Assembly (NCBI RefSeq): GCF_051465645.1
Contig: NZ_CP195790.1
Coordinates: 310,001-374,000 of the forward strand
Direction: 5' to 3'
DNA from: Planctomicrobium sp051465645
Lineage (GTDB): Bacteria; Planctomycetota; Planctomycetia; Planctomycetales; Planctomycetaceae
DNA length: 64,000 bases
Shown: in pieces, positions 44,943 to 54,955 of the stretch
How positions within the stretch are numbered: the stretch's first letter is position 1
How the letters are laid out: each line of letters starts with the position of its first letter
Notes under the pieces: generated by a model
Seen by the model: the letters and a program-made list of their open reading frames with translations, nothing else
Told to the model about the DNA's origin: nothing
Database searches by the model: none
Made by a program: the position numbers and the translations under genes

Positions 44943-45260
44943 TTACTTGCTGTCCCCTGACTTCTGTGCTTTTTCAACTTCTTTGGCGATTGCTTTGGCC
45001 AGCTTTTTAACACCCTCTGCAGGCATTTCAGTAAAACTTTGGATCCGTGCAGCTTCGTTCATAAAGCCAGCCTGCTCCAAACCAGCCGACAATCCTGGCA
45101 ACACCGCAGAAAACTCCCCTGACTTCTCAATTTCCTTCAGAACAGCAACGAGTTGGTCTGGCTCAACAGACTTGTACTCTTCAGTAACGTGTGATGAACT
45201 CGACTGACCACATCCAGCAAACATCAGCATCACAATGACGATAAACGGTTTCAACGACAT
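44943..45260 (-). CDS. Small lipoprotein (105 aa)
   Basis: Starts MSLKPFIVIVMLMFAGCGQ. The lipobox FAGC predicts cleavage and lipidation at the Cys near residue 16. The mature part is a helical domain (VEPDQLVAVLKEIEKSGEFSAVLPGLSAGL...). No family recognised. The ATG at 45260 is preferred; TTG at 45266 is possible. It is upstream of the PHP-like gene on the same strand. Confidence 0.75.
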   Translation of the reverse strand: MSLKPFIVIVMLMFAGCGQSSSSHVTEEYKSVEPDQLVAVLKEIEKSGEFSAVLPGLSAGLEQAGFMNEAARIQSFTEMPAEGVKKLAKAIAKEVEKAQKSGDSK

Positions 45261-45495
45261 CGACAAACTCTCTAATACGCACGTGTAAATTCGATTTCAA
45301 ATGAATCTTCAAATCAAAACAGACGACAGCAGCGGTCAGGCAAATCACTCGTATTAACGAGCAAGCACGAAGGTCCACAGAAAGAGACGCCCGACCAATT
45401 CGACGTGAGCTGCCAGCGCAATCAATCATCGGGGACCAAGAACTTCCAGAAGGCTCAGCGAGGGACACCTGACGAGGAGTTACGAATTCCCAAGC

Positions 45496-46491
45496 TTAGA
45501 ACTCGCCAACGACCATTCCGTCGGTGATCGCTCCCAGATATCTTTGGGTCGCGCCTGCCATGTTTTCACTGAGAAACCGCACAGATCCGTCTCCCAGAAG
45601 AAAGTGCAGGCCACCAGTATGTGGGCTGCAGAAATTCGCGGTCCCCTGTGCTCCATTGATTGCATAATAGGTACCACCATCCATGATGGCGTTGACAACA
45701 GAACCGGAGTTTGAGCCGTTCTGATGCACTCCGATCCAGACCGATGCAATTTTCTGGGTCGCCCCAATCTTGATTCCAGCCCGTTCGCCGATCAGTGCCG
45801 TATTGCTGAGGCCATCTGTAATTTTGTGAAACGGCATCCTCGCATTGACGTAGAACACACCAGTCGGATTCGTCACGACAGTTCCGCTCATTGTTGGACG
45901 GTAAGGCGATCCGGAGACGCCGACATAATTGGATTTTGCCCATCCAGCCATTAATGGATTCAATGTGTCGCTTGGATCAGAAGGACACATGAACGCGGAC
46001 ATTGGAGTCTTTGCAAACGCCGGGGCAGTTGCAGTTCCTGTCGTCGCTGCAGGAATGTTTCGCCAGCAGTCATTGAATGCATTGGCTCCCTGCAAAGCGT
46101 TGTACATATTCGTCTGGTCAAGCTGAGGCATGATCAGAACCATCCAACTCAGTGAGTTCCGTGAGCAATAGGAACTGGTCTTAAAGGCGTCTTCACCGAT
46201 ATCACTGGGTGGGAGAATCTGGTGCACATCATGGTAGTTATGAAGTGCGAGACCGATTTGCTTGAGATTGTTTTTGCACTGTGATCGTCGTGCTGCTTCA
46301 CGAGCCTGCTGTACTGCCGGCAGCAATAGTGCAATCAGAATCGCGATGATTGCGATGACAACGAGAAGTTCAATCAAGGTAAACGCAGTGAAAACATTCC
46401 GAGATCTGGAAGATGCAGACCTGCGAATGGATGACACTGACTTATCGGATGAGAATCTGAGTTTCGATTTGCGTGAAGTGAGAAGAAGCAT
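45496..46491 (-). CDS. DUF1559 prepilin-like protein
   Basis: 331 aa. It starts at the ATG at 46491 (GGGGG within 8-13 nt upstream), with a basic Ser-rich tail before the leader FTLIELLVVIAIIAILIAL. The conserved LLPAVQQAREAARRSQCKNNLKQIGLALHNYHD block follows. C-terminal HTGGLHFLLGDGSVRFLSENM and GMVVGEF are typical. Compared with the copy at 22676-23719, the N-terminal 45 residues around the helix are nearly identical, while the passenger region diverges. Confidence 0.92.
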   Translation of the reverse strand: MLLLTSRKSKLRFSSDKSVSSIRRSASSRSRNVFTAFTLIELLVVIAIIAILIALLLPAVQQAREAARRSQCKNNLKQIGLALHNYHDVHQILPPSDIGEDAFKTSSYCSRNSLSWMVLIMPQLDQTNMYNALQGANAFNDCWRNIPAATTGTATAPAFAKTPMSAFMCPSDPSDTLNPLMAGWAKSNYVGVSGSPYRPTMSGTVVTNPTGVFYVNARMPFHKITDGLSNTALIGERAGIKIGATQKIASVWIGVHQNGSNSGSVVNAIMDGGTYYAINGAQGTANFCSPHTGGLHFLLGDGSVRFLSENMAGATQRYLGAITDGMVVGEF

Positions 46492-46673
46492 TCCCGAACC
46501 CCCTTGGTAATTCAATCAGTCAATGGTGAGACGACTCTGGCGGGCATAAAACGTGTCTGGAAGTTCCGGAGTTTCTACTTGTCGCTGATGAAGTTCCTGA
46601 GAAGATTCTAATAAGAATAGTCACATGCAACTAACTGTCGAAGCATATTCCGCATGCACGTCTTAACGTCAAC

Positions 46674-47430
46674 TCACCTGTCTTGGGATTGCAGGCAGTG
46701 ACACAACGCTGCTCTGTTGAAAGGCCGTTGTTTTGTTGGAATTGACCTAACGCCGCAGGGCGTATGCCAGCGCCTGTCGTAGCCTTTTTCTTTGAGCGCT
46801 TCTGGTGTCATCTCGGTACGATACGTCCGATTCAGCCCCCCGTCCGTGCGACGCACAGCAGGGTTGATCACACTGTCCACCTGCCAGTCCTCTCGGCAAA
46901 ACTGATGCACCCATTCGGCGTCATAACCAGCATCGGCAAACAGCCGCTTGGGGTGCGAACTGGTTGCCGCTTTGGCCAGGACTTCTGGAGCTTCGGTCTT
47001 GTCATTGCATGGCCCCCAACTGACTGCCAGTCCACTGGAAATGAGCACTAGCAGAAGTGGTCTCCATCCGGGTTGAATCGATGGCCGCTTCCTCGGCATC
47101 CAGAGCAAATTTCTGGACCAGTTCATGGAGCATCACATCGACGATGTCGAGCACGCTGGAACGGTCAGCAAACTTCTTCAGTGTCGAATCATGTGGCAGA
47201 GTCTTCAGCCCCAGGCGATCACGCAATGTGTCGGAGACTTCCAGAATCTCAATGACACCTCGGTACGTGGTCTGCAGATAGGCCTGCAGAATGAGGCAGG
47301 TCAGGAGATGTTCCTGCGTGAACTTCTGAGGACTGTTTCGATGCGAATAGGGAGCCACTTGCTTCCGAGCGATTCGCAGCGAGAGGGAAGTGACTTCCAG
47401 CAGAATGTTCGTCCGTGACGATTGGCTCAT
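46674..47430 (-). pseudogene. Decayed DDE transposase (IS remnant)
   Basis: Frame 1 starts MSQSSRTNILLEVTSLSLRI at 47430, continues SPQKFTQEHLLTCLILQAYLQ and ends near AAIDSTRMETTSASAHFQW. Frame 2 resumes at WGPCNDKTEAPEVL...LFADAGYDAEWVHQF...EKGYDRRWH. About 30 residues between the halves and the C-terminal catalytic Glu region are missing. The first two Asp of a DDE site are visible. It is not functional and lies just downstream of a large membrane protein gene, overlapping the space after its 3' end. Confidence 0.85.
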
Positions 47431-47461
47431 GACAGACTTTGAGCGCATCAGAATTCGAACT

Positions 47462-49297
47462 TCAAGAACACTTTTCAGCAAGGCAAGTCGGAGTTCCCTG
47501 AATGGATGATTCTTGCTTCGAAGTTGGTTGAGTGATCTCTTCCGGAGTGACAGGTTCGGGGATCGCGTCGGTTGGCTCTGGCTCTGGCTCTGGCTCTGGT
47601 TCTGGTGGTTTCGGGTACCATCCCGGTGGGAGCCATTTTGCTTTGTGGGCGCTGATCAAGACCGCAAGGACCAGTGATCCAGTGCTCCAGCTGACGACCG
47701 CAAGGAGTCGCGTCCCCACTGCTTCGCTTACCGCCATGTAGACCAGTATTCCTGCTTTCAATGTGAATAAAGTTCCGACGAACGCAAGCACTTTCCAATA
47801 GGCTCTTTTCTTGAGAATGAAGGCGATGGCAGCGCAGAGAACCGCGATTCCGATAACGTAAGAGAATCGAACTGCGATAGAAGTGCCACCATGACTGAAA
47901 TCGAACAGCGCGAACCAGGTCGCGACGGGAGCACACGCGGCTCCGATGAACCTCAACTCGCGGGAGTTGTCATCGTCGAAGGTGAATCCGAGAATGACGC
48001 ACGCGGCCCAGAGCACATGGAAGATTGCTGCGATTTTCTGAGCGGTAGTGAAAATGTCTGAAGGGACTAACAGCATTGTTAAGGAAAGTATGGCGACTCC
48101 GACCAGGCACTCTATTGTCGCCTTTCTTGCGATACCTCTAACCAGCAGTGAAATTCCGCCCACCAACAATGGCCAGATTAGCGGCGTCGTCAAAGTCTGG
48201 AATCCATGCGTTCTTGGTCCGATGACACTGAAGAGTAAGATTGACAGGAAGAGCCCGAGATGTGCGCCCCCTGCTCCTCTTAACCAAGCGACAGCGTAGA
48301 ATAGTGTCAACGCGCACAGAGTGATCCAGAGCGGCGACCCGAGGGTGCTAGTCACCTGTTCAATGAATCCACTTGAGACAGGGCCCGTGGTGAACCCGAA
48401 AGCCAGTGGCAACAGCCACGGGGCGAGTTTGAGGGCTCGGCGAACCGTTTCCTTGTTGCCTCTCGATAATCCAGCTTCCAGCAGCAGGACAATCACCGCC
48501 ATGCAGAGTGGCACCAGAAAATAAGGAGCCCAGATCGTGTCGAAATTGATCTGCTTGCGACTGTCGGATCCTGTGACCCAGATAGGACCGATCGGCCCGA
48601 AAGTCATCGTGACTGCGAAGGAACGAAATGCGGCCGCAATTGCCAGTGCGCCGAATGCAGTCCATGGATAAAGTGGCCAACGCCACGGGCCTCCATTGTT
48701 GTCGACATACGCCGGACCAAGTCGAGCAGCCGGCACGAGCAGCAGAAGCAACAGTCCTGCCATGATGGGAAAGCCCAACAGTGACCATTCCAGCATCTGC
48801 GGGCTACGTGTATGCAGTTCCGGTGAGTACCACCAGGGGCTGATAAAGAACAGCACCAGAAACAGATGCAATGGAAGCCGATAGAGGATTCCCATTCGCA
48901 ATTGCATCCCGTGCAGAATCAACTCCGTCACGCAAATGGAAAACATGCATCCGATAAGCATCAGAAGCGCGCCGCCGGAGGAGGATTCCATCGTGACAAA
49001 CAGATCATCTGCACTCACGGAGATCGCCAAAAACATCAGCAGAATGATGACCAGTATTGATCGAGCGTCTTCCCAGACCTGACCCCAGCGGACAATTTGA
49101 ATGCTGATGATCGCCAGTAACGAGGTGTACCCGGCAAGAACTCCCATCATAATCCAGCAGTTGATCGCACCGATTTCCTGATGCTGGTAAATCGACCGGA
49201 CCGCGTACAGCATGAAGGCGGCACTGATCACGTAGAAAGGGTTGTGGTTATACAACCATGACAGCACGGTCCGTTTGGCCGGGACAGGAGTCTCCAT
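47462..49297 (-). CDS. Large polytopic membrane protein of unknown function
   Basis: 611 aa from the ATG at 49297 (GGAGG 7 nt upstream). Roughly 15-17 hydrophobic helices span residues ~15-570. The C-terminal tail holds PPEPEPEPEPEP, reflected in a (GGCTCT)n repeat in the DNA, then TDAIPEPVTPEE. No transporter or enzyme motif is recognised. The last residues (IQGTPTCLAEKCS) lie close to the IS remnant at 47430, so the 3' end could have been altered. Function unknown. Confidence 0.75.
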   Translation of the reverse strand: METPVPAKRTVLSWLYNHNPFYVISAAFMLYAVRSIYQHQEIGAINCWIMMGVLAGYTSLLAIISIQIVRWGQVWEDARSILVIILLMFLAISVSADDLFVTMESSSGGALLMLIGCMFSICVTELILHGMQLRMGILYRLPLHLFLVLFFISPWWYSPELHTRSPQMLEWSLLGFPIMAGLLLLLLVPAARLGPAYVDNNGGPWRWPLYPWTAFGALAIAAAFRSFAVTMTFGPIGPIWVTGSDSRKQINFDTIWAPYFLVPLCMAVIVLLLEAGLSRGNKETVRRALKLAPWLLPLAFGFTTGPVSSGFIEQVTSTLGSPLWITLCALTLFYAVAWLRGAGGAHLGLFLSILLFSVIGPRTHGFQTLTTPLIWPLLVGGISLLVRGIARKATIECLVGVAILSLTMLLVPSDIFTTAQKIAAIFHVLWAACVILGFTFDDDNSRELRFIGAACAPVATWFALFDFSHGGTSIAVRFSYVIGIAVLCAAIAFILKKRAYWKVLAFVGTLFTLKAGILVYMAVSEAVGTRLLAVVSWSTGSLVLAVLISAHKAKWLPPGWYPKPPEPEPEPEPEPTDAIPEPVTPEEITQPTSKQESSIQGTPTCLAEKCS

Positions 49298-49770
49298 TAC
49301 GACCTCCACTGTTGAAAGGCGAATTGAAGTGAGTCTCACGAATGTTTTCAGACAGGATTGCCGGAACGGCTGATGTGATGACTTTACTACGACCTGACGC
49401 CGCAAACTGTTGGAGGAAAAACGTCGGATTCGAAGAATTAAAAGGAGCAGGAGAATCGAGGTGGACTCTGAGGAGGGAAACCCGCTTCCACAATCAACAC
49501 TCGCTGTGAGTTTTATTCCCTCTTGCGAGTGGTCACTCTCAAATGGCCAGGACTAAGATTCTCGTCAAGGAATATCATTAAAAATACTCAGTCGTCAGAG
49601 AAGCATCGACCTCCCGATTGCTCGCGGTTTGCAGGCATTCATGTGATGTTCGGGAGCACGTTCTTTGATATCATGGCAGGTAACACATCCGAGGCTTTGG
49701 TGAAGAACATCGACTTCTCACTGGCAGTTCAAGCCGAAGCTCATCTCTCAGAAATTAGAATCAGGCCAAC
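49298..49770. other. Divergent intergenic region, no gene
   Basis: About 470 bp between the minus-strand membrane protein and the carbonic anhydrase. It should hold both promoters; no clear motif assigned. Confidence 0.45.
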
Positions 49771-50484
49771 ATGTCTCATCTTGAACCCACATCGCGGAGA
49801 GAGTTTGTTCAGCGTATTGGGCTTGCCGCAGCTGGGGTGGCCTGCTTGAGTTCGTCTGGTATGCTGCACGCAGCGAACGAGTCTGCCCCAATGAATCCGG
49901 ATGGGATTCTCGAAAGTTTAAGAAAAGGAAACGAACGGTTCTCAAGTGGCAAGACCCAGCTTAGTCCCCGTTTGCCAACAGACTTTGCTCAGGACGTGAA
50001 GGGACAGGCTCCGCCGGCAATCATTCTCGGATGTGCCGATTCACGAGTCCCTCCCGAGTTCGTTTTCGATCAACCAATCGGTGGGTTATTTGTACTGCGA
50101 GTCGCGGGAAACATCGTTGGCTCAGGCCCGATTCTACTGGGCAGTATCGAATTTGCGGTCGCGGAACTCGGCGCCAAACTTATTGTCGTGATGGGACATA
50201 GCAAGTGTGGCGCCTGCCAGGCAGCTATCGATCACATTGAGAATAATGACAAACTGCCTGGCTCCATCGAGGGCATGGTCGACTACATTCGCCCGGTAGT
50301 CCGCGAAGTTCAGGGGACGACCGGCGACAAGCTTGTGAACGTCACGAAGAAAAATGCAATTGCGAACGCCAAGCGTCTAGAAACACTCGGTCCGATCCTG
50401 CCCGGGCGTGTCGCCAAGGGCGAGCTCAAAATCGTCGGCGCCTATTATGAGATGTCGACCGGAAAAGTAGAATTCCTAGGGTAA
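49771..50484 (+). CDS. Tat-exported beta-class carbonic anhydrase
   Basis: 237 aa. The leader TSRREFVQRIGLAAAGVA is twin-arginine type, so the enzyme acts outside the cytoplasm. The zinc site is complete: GCADSRVPPE (Cys88, Asp90, Arg92) and GHSKCGAC (His143, Cys146). It interconverts CO2 and bicarbonate. Start ATG at 49771 with AGG 7 nt upstream. The Tat route implies cofactor insertion or folding before export. Confidence 0.94.
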   Translation: MSHLEPTSRREFVQRIGLAAAGVACLSSSGMLHAANESAPMNPDGILESLRKGNERFSSGKTQLSPRLPTDFAQDVKGQAPPAIILGCADSRVPPEFVFDQPIGGLFVLRVAGNIVGSGPILLGSIEFAVAELGAKLIVVMGHSKCGACQAAIDHIENNDKLPGSIEGMVDYIRPVVREVQGTTGDKLVNVTKKNAIANAKRLETLGPILPGRVAKGELKIVGAYYEMSTGKVEFLG

Positions 50485-50510
50485 TGTCTCACTAGATGTC
50501 ATCTGATTTT

Positions 50511-50563
50511 AGAGCCTGTTACGGACTCTGGCACGCTGCAGCCAGACGTTCATAACAGGCTCT
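50511..50563. repeat. Inverted repeat with IS-like ends
   Basis: Perfect 11-bp arms AGAGCCTGTTA and TAACAGGCTCT bound a 53-bp segment. GAGCCTGTTA resembles the ends of some IS5-family elements, so it could be a tiny MITE. It could equally be a terminator hairpin for the carbonic anhydrase gene, but no T-run follows. Confidence 0.55.
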
Positions 50564-50647
50564 ACGGATTTTCTGGCTCGGGTGATTCTTCCCAGAAGAT
50601 CCGCTGTCGGGTGCCCGGGGGGCGGCTGCGATCTTTGGAGAGCACGA

Positions 50648-51418
50648 ATGGCAGGCGTGAACTTTAAGGATCATTTCTCTGGTGGATCTGCCGACTACGC
50701 TGCGTACCGTCCGGGGTATCCTGTTGAGTTGGCGGATGTGTTAGCCACGATCAGTCCAGGCCGGGACCGGGCACTTGATTGCGGATGCGGCACCGGTCAA
50801 CTATCGGTTGTGCTTGCAGAGCGATTCAACGAAGTGATCGCTACGGATGCCAGTGCGACGCAGATTGAGAAGGCCCAACCGCATAAATGGGTGACATATC
50901 GCATTGCTTTGGCAGAGAATAGCGGTCTGCCTGATGCCAGTGTCGATCTCATTACGGTCGCTCAAGCAGCACATTGGTTCGATTTAGCCAGATTCTATGC
51001 TGAGGCACGCCGCGTTGCTCGCCCGCAAGCGGCCATCGCGCTCATTAGTTACGGCGTACTTCAAGTTGAAGGGACCGTCGATTGCGTTGTTCAGCACTAT
51101 TACCATGAAGCCTTGAAATCATACTGGCCTGCCGAGCGACGTCATGTCGAACAAGGGTATCGCCAACTGCCATTTCCATTCCTCGAATACCAAATTCCGC
51201 AACTGATGATTGCAGTCGAGTGGCAACTCGAAGATTTAGTGGGGTATGTCGGCACGTGGTCGGCAGTCAAAGCCGCATCCAAAGCACAGGGCGTCAATTC
51301 ACTCATCGAATTCCAAAAAGAGTTAATTCGCGAGTGGGGAGATCCGCAAGTCAGGCGGAGAGTGACTTGGCCTTTAATTGTTCGAGCGGGCAATATTTCT
51401 GTCTCTGTCGATGGCTGA
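50648..51418 (+). CDS. SAM-dependent methyltransferase (Methyltransf_11 type)
   Basis: 256 aa from the ATG at 50648 (GGAG 9 nt upstream). It opens with FKDHFSGGSADYAAYRPGYP, typical of a broad eukaryote/bacterial family of small methyltransferases. Motif I is ALDCGCGTGQLSVVLAE (~residues 42-58), then VIATDASATQIEKA, and LITVAQAAHWFDLARFYAEARRV. The substrate is not predictable; relatives include trans-aconitate-methyltransferase-like enzymes. Probably not in an operon. Confidence 0.9.
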   Translation: MAGVNFKDHFSGGSADYAAYRPGYPVELADVLATISPGRDRALDCGCGTGQLSVVLAERFNEVIATDASATQIEKAQPHKWVTYRIALAENSGLPDASVDLITVAQAAHWFDLARFYAEARRVARPQAAIALISYGVLQVEGTVDCVVQHYYHEALKSYWPAERRHVEQGYRQLPFPFLEYQIPQLMIAVEWQLEDLVGYVGTWSAVKAASKAQGVNSLIEFQKELIREWGDPQVRRRVTWPLIVRAGNISVSVDG

Positions 51419-51679
51419 GTGTTCGTAGAAAAGACTGGACGTTCAACTTCACACTGAAGAGTGTGCCGTGAATGGTGTGATCGAAGTCCGGCAGGTTTTT
51501 CAGCACCGAGTTTCGACGAGGTTGGGGATTTTCTCTCATCTCCATTTTCTTTATCATGAAAGCGGCAATTGCCCTTCTTTTTCTGCTCTGACAGGCGAAC
51601 ACGCGACCAGCAATCGAATATTCTAGTTGTTAAAGTGAGATGGCGTTCTCAATAGAAGCTAACAGGACAACTCTAAGAA

Positions 51680-53215
51680 ATGACTAAAGCAACTCCAGTT
51701 CTCTGCCTCTTGGTTGTGTCGCTGTGGGCAAGTTCCCAAGCCTCTGCGAAAGACGTAATCGACATCGGCTCTCGTAGAGAGCTGTTTGTTGACAAGCATC
51801 TGATCGAGTCACTGTCCGGTGGGGCATCTCTTCGTCTTCACCAACCGACTCCGCAGGAGGTTGTGATCTCTCATGACGAAAGCTGGGAAGGAACAGGCTG
51901 TGGGTATCACAGCATTTTCAAAGACGGAAGCAAGTTTCGGATGTACTACAAGGCGTGGCATTTGAAGACCCTCGAAAATGGGATTGCTCCAGGTGACAAC
52001 TATTTCACCTGCTATGCAGAGAGCGACGACGGCATTAAGTGGACAAAGCCGAATCTCGGGCTTCACGAAATTCGCGGAAGTAAGCAAAACAATGTGATTC
52101 TGGTTCGAGAGAAACTTGGACCGAATATCACTGACCCTGCTCATATCTCGATGTTCAAAGATGAGAACCCGGAGTGTGCTCCCGACGCGGTTTACAAAGC
52201 GATTGTGATGAGCTGCCCGCCTACAACATCGAATGGCAATGGATTGCTTCCGTTCAAGTCAGCGGACGGCATTCATTGGAAGCCAATGTCCGATGTGCCT
52301 GTGATTACCGACGGCGCATTCGATTCTCAGAATCTTGCGTTTTGGGATCCGGTCCGAAAGGAGTATCGAGCCTACTGGCGTTACTTCAAAAATTCGGTAC
52401 GTGATATCAAGACGGCGACTTCAAAGGATTTCGTGAACTGGTCGAAGCCTATTGCTTTGACTTATCCAGGCGCAGCGTCAGAGCATTTGTACGTCAATCA
52501 GGTTGCACCGTATTATCGAGCGCCACATCTGTTGATTGGCTTCCCGGTGCGATATACAGAACGTCAGACAACCGAGTCGTTGGAGCATCTTCCGGATTAC
52601 GAACATCGTCAAAAGCGACAGCGAACCTCTCAACGATACGGAACTGCGATCACCGATTGCCTGCTGATGGCGAGCCGTGATGGCGTTGAATTCCACCGTT
52701 GGGCCGAGTCGTTCCTGCGTCCTGGCATCCAACGCACAGGGACATGGAACTACGGTCAGCAGTACATCGCCTGGCATGCAATTGAAACACCTTCCAGCCT
52801 GCCGGGTGCTCCTCCAGAGTTGTCGCTGTATGCCACGGAAGATTATTGGCTGGGGGAAAAAGGAAGCAAGCTACGCCGATACACACTACGACTCGATGGG
52901 TTCGTTTCCGTCAATGCTCCGATGTCAGGTGGCGAGATTGTTACTAAGCCATTGACGTTCTCCGGGAAGCAATTTGAGATCAACTTCTCCAGCTCCGCTG
53001 CAGGCGGACTTCAGGTCGAGTTGCAAGATGCGAATGGCAAGCCAATCGAAGGCTTCGCGTTGAGCGATTGCCCTCCAATCTACGGGGACCAGCTGGACCG
53101 ACCTGTTTCATGGAAGAACGGTGGAGACGTCTCCAGTCTCGCCGGGAAGCCAGTCAAGATCCGCTTCGTCCTGAACGACGCCGACCTCTATTCATTCCGC
53201 TTTATCGGAAACTGA
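51680..53215 (+). CDS. Exported glycosidase-like beta-propeller protein
   Basis: 511 aa with a Sec signal peptide (LCLLVVSLWASSQASA). The ~400-residue core has propeller-like repeats of the type SIFKDGSKFRMYYKAW, SDDGIKWTKPNLGLHEIRGS, KSADGIHWKPMSDVPV and SKDFVNWSKPIAL, as in GH43/GH32-like five-bladed propellers and a related family common in planctomycetes. The start RRELFVDKHLIESLSGGASLRLHQP is characteristic of that family. A C-terminal beta-sandwich follows. Carbohydrate binding or hydrolysis is inferred; catalytic acids were not assigned. Confidence 0.8.
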   Translation: MTKATPVLCLLVVSLWASSQASAKDVIDIGSRRELFVDKHLIESLSGGASLRLHQPTPQEVVISHDESWEGTGCGYHSIFKDGSKFRMYYKAWHLKTLENGIAPGDNYFTCYAESDDGIKWTKPNLGLHEIRGSKQNNVILVREKLGPNITDPAHISMFKDENPECAPDAVYKAIVMSCPPTTSNGNGLLPFKSADGIHWKPMSDVPVITDGAFDSQNLAFWDPVRKEYRAYWRYFKNSVRDIKTATSKDFVNWSKPIALTYPGAASEHLYVNQVAPYYRAPHLLIGFPVRYTERQTTESLEHLPDYEHRQKRQRTSQRYGTAITDCLLMASRDGVEFHRWAESFLRPGIQRTGTWNYGQQYIAWHAIETPSSLPGAPPELSLYATEDYWLGEKGSKLRRYTLRLDGFVSVNAPMSGGEIVTKPLTFSGKQFEINFSSSAAGGLQVELQDANGKPIEGFALSDCPPIYGDQLDRPVSWKNGGDVSSLAGKPVKIRFVLNDADLYSFRFIGN

Positions 53216-53243
53216 AGCAGACAATTCAGAGTTTCAGCACGAG

Positions 53244-53285
53244 ACAAAGGGGCCAGCGATTCAAACTCGTTGACCCCTACTTGTT
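53244..53285 (+). terminator. Probable rho-independent terminator
   Basis: AGGGGCCAGCGA / TCGTTGACCCCT stem (one mismatch, one G-T) with flanking ACAA/TTGT, then TTTT. 28 nt after the propeller protein. Confidence 0.7.
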
Positions 53286-53375
53286 TTAACGATGTTTAAT
53301 CAAAGTAGCCTGTTGGGTGAAATCAGTGACTCAGGTTGGGGCTCTTGGACGCAGCGTTGAGATGGGATTAGAAAT

Positions 53376-53514
53376 TTGACTCTTGGATGAAAATCGCCAA
53401 GGCCGGAGGGAATAAATGGCCAGTGCACCACTCGGTCTGCCGGGCTGGGATTGCTCAGCGTAGTCGTGGTGTGCGTCTGAGCATTACACCGATAACGTCC
53501 GCCACTCCGAGAAA
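53376..53514 (+). repeat. Direct repeat A, copy 1
   Basis: About 138 bp starting TTGACTCTTGGATGAAAATC and ending CCGCCACTCCGAGAAA next to a REP. It is roughly three-quarters identical by eye to 54956-55093. The pair encloses the secreted-protein gene 53825-54853. A short ORF inside (MKIAKAGGNKWPVHHSVCRA) also aligns between copies. Confidence 0.75.
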
Positions 53515-53540
53515 GCTGGGTCTTAGGGACCCAGCCTACG
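53515..53540 (+). repeat. REP palindrome
   Basis: GCTGGGTCTTAGGGACCCAG followed by CCTACG, a good match to the REP at 38597. It joins direct repeat A to MITE copy 3. Confidence 0.85.
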
Positions 53541-53548
53541 AAACTCTT

Positions 53549-53684
53549 GGCTGGGTGGCATGTTGGCATCGCGTCAGCAGGGCGAACATGAATCAGCGTC
53601 CCACTTATGCTCAGCATGCTCATGCTGCTGTCGCGACATGAGCATGGAACTCGTTCAACTCTCCCTTAAACATGCCACCCTGCC
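53549..53684 (-). repeat. MITE-like repeat, copy 3 (inverted)
   Basis: 136 bp in reverse orientation to copies 1 and 2: ends GGCTGGGTGGC / GCCACCCTGCC, with the internal CATGCTCATG/CATGAGCATG hairpin and a partly degraded CATGTTCGCC...-ACATG arm. It adjoins a REP. Confidence 0.78.
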
Positions 53685-53824
53685 ACGCTGTTGCTTGGCT
53701 TTGACCCCTATCTTGCATATCTCTTTACACGCATCCACACCGCAAAAATTGCTACTCCCAGCAGAATAATCAAATTTATCCATATGAGAATGTGGACAGT
53801 ATTGTTCTTGTTGTTCTGCTGCTT

Positions 53825-54853
53825 TTACTTCGCAAATCGAATTGCTTTACCAAACGGGACGTCCCCCGCTTGGTGAGAGACGTATTCAATATTTCGAATA
53901 AAGTCGCTCACGTGTGTTTCAGGAGGTGCTTCAATTGTAAATAGCGAATCGTCAATCTTGTCGAACTCGATGCGGTCTGTCTTGATTGTCCATCTGCAAG
54001 TGAGCTTTCCCCACACGTCTTCTGCTTCGTACAGTGGATCAGGGTAAAAGTCTACAACTTGAGTCTGCGGCATCCAACAGCCAGGTTTTGCTTCGATAAA
54101 GTCTTGGTTAAGAACAACACGATCAAGCGTCTGCCTGGGGCGAGATTTGTCAAAAAATATTTCTCGCTTTCGTAAGGCAAATCCCTTTTCAGGGTCGAGC
54201 CAGATTTTGTCCACACCTGGGCGTTCGATCACCAAGCAAATCACATCATCGACGACTTCGCGACCAGCGACATGATAATCCGAAGGGGCATCGCCAATTG
54301 CTTTTGGCAAAAACGGAAGACTGAACGATTTAAATTTGTGTGATTTTGCGGATGCAGGTAGAAATTGATATACGTCTAAAAAAAGATTATCCGTGTAAAG
54401 CCACCATTGGTATAGCTCACTGGTTGGTTCCCCGCCAATAACAAGATTCTTTCCATTAATTCTGGCAAACAGACCTTCTCTGTAAATTGCTTTGATGTCA
54501 GTAGGGCTTCGCAGTGGCAGGGGCGATCCTTCTAGCCACGAATACCACCATCCACCTTTTTTCCCCACAATACCGTGAAAGCCCGCCTCGCGCTTCCCGT
54601 AACGAGAAGGGGTGAATGTTTCAGATTCCACGACCCGATATTCCACCAATATGCTTTCGCTCTTCAGGATGCTATTGGCGTTGTCTGTGATTCCCCGAAG
54701 GGCCTCGTCGAGTGAAATTTCATGTGATTGTGCAGTGGCTGGCGACTCCAGCGGCTGTGCTGCGAGTAATATTTTTCCAGACAATCCCCACTCGATCCCT
54801 ACTAACACCAAGGCACAAGTAAACGCCAATCGGAGTTTTCTGGTCATGTTCAT
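53825..54853 (-). CDS. Uncharacterised secreted protein (342 aa)
   Basis: N-terminal signal (LRLAFTCALVLVGIEWGLSGKILLAA), then a ~300-residue beta-rich domain. The layout loosely recalls LolA-like / outer-membrane lipoprotein-sorting folds: IEYRV-like start, GREVVDDVICLVIERPGVDKIWLDPEKGFALRKREIFF in the middle. Such proteins are common and uncharacterised in planctomycetes. The gene is bracketed by the two copies of direct repeat A, which suggests it was moved or duplicated as a unit. Confidence 0.75.
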   Translation of the reverse strand: MNMTRKLRLAFTCALVLVGIEWGLSGKILLAAQPLESPATAQSHEISLDEALRGITDNANSILKSESILVEYRVVESETFTPSRYGKREAGFHGIVGKKGGWWYSWLEGSPLPLRSPTDIKAIYREGLFARINGKNLVIGGEPTSELYQWWLYTDNLFLDVYQFLPASAKSHKFKSFSLPFLPKAIGDAPSDYHVAGREVVDDVICLVIERPGVDKIWLDPEKGFALRKREIFFDKSRPRQTLDRVVLNQDFIEAKPGCWMPQTQVVDFYPDPLYEAEDVWGKLTCRWTIKTDRIEFDKIDDSLFTIEAPPETHVSDFIRNIEYVSHQAGDVPFGKAIRFAK

Positions 54854-54955
54854 GGCTTTACGTTCATGGTTTCGGTGAGGCCTGACTCGGCTTTGCTGTT
54901 CAAGTGACGTAGGACGGGGCTCTTACAACCAGTGTTGGAACGGGAGCGGCCAGGT

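Noticed and set aside
47571..47605. Hexamer repeat as a regulatory microsatellite
   Set aside because: It encodes a Pro-Glu run in frame within a membrane protein tail; the repetition is explained by the protein.
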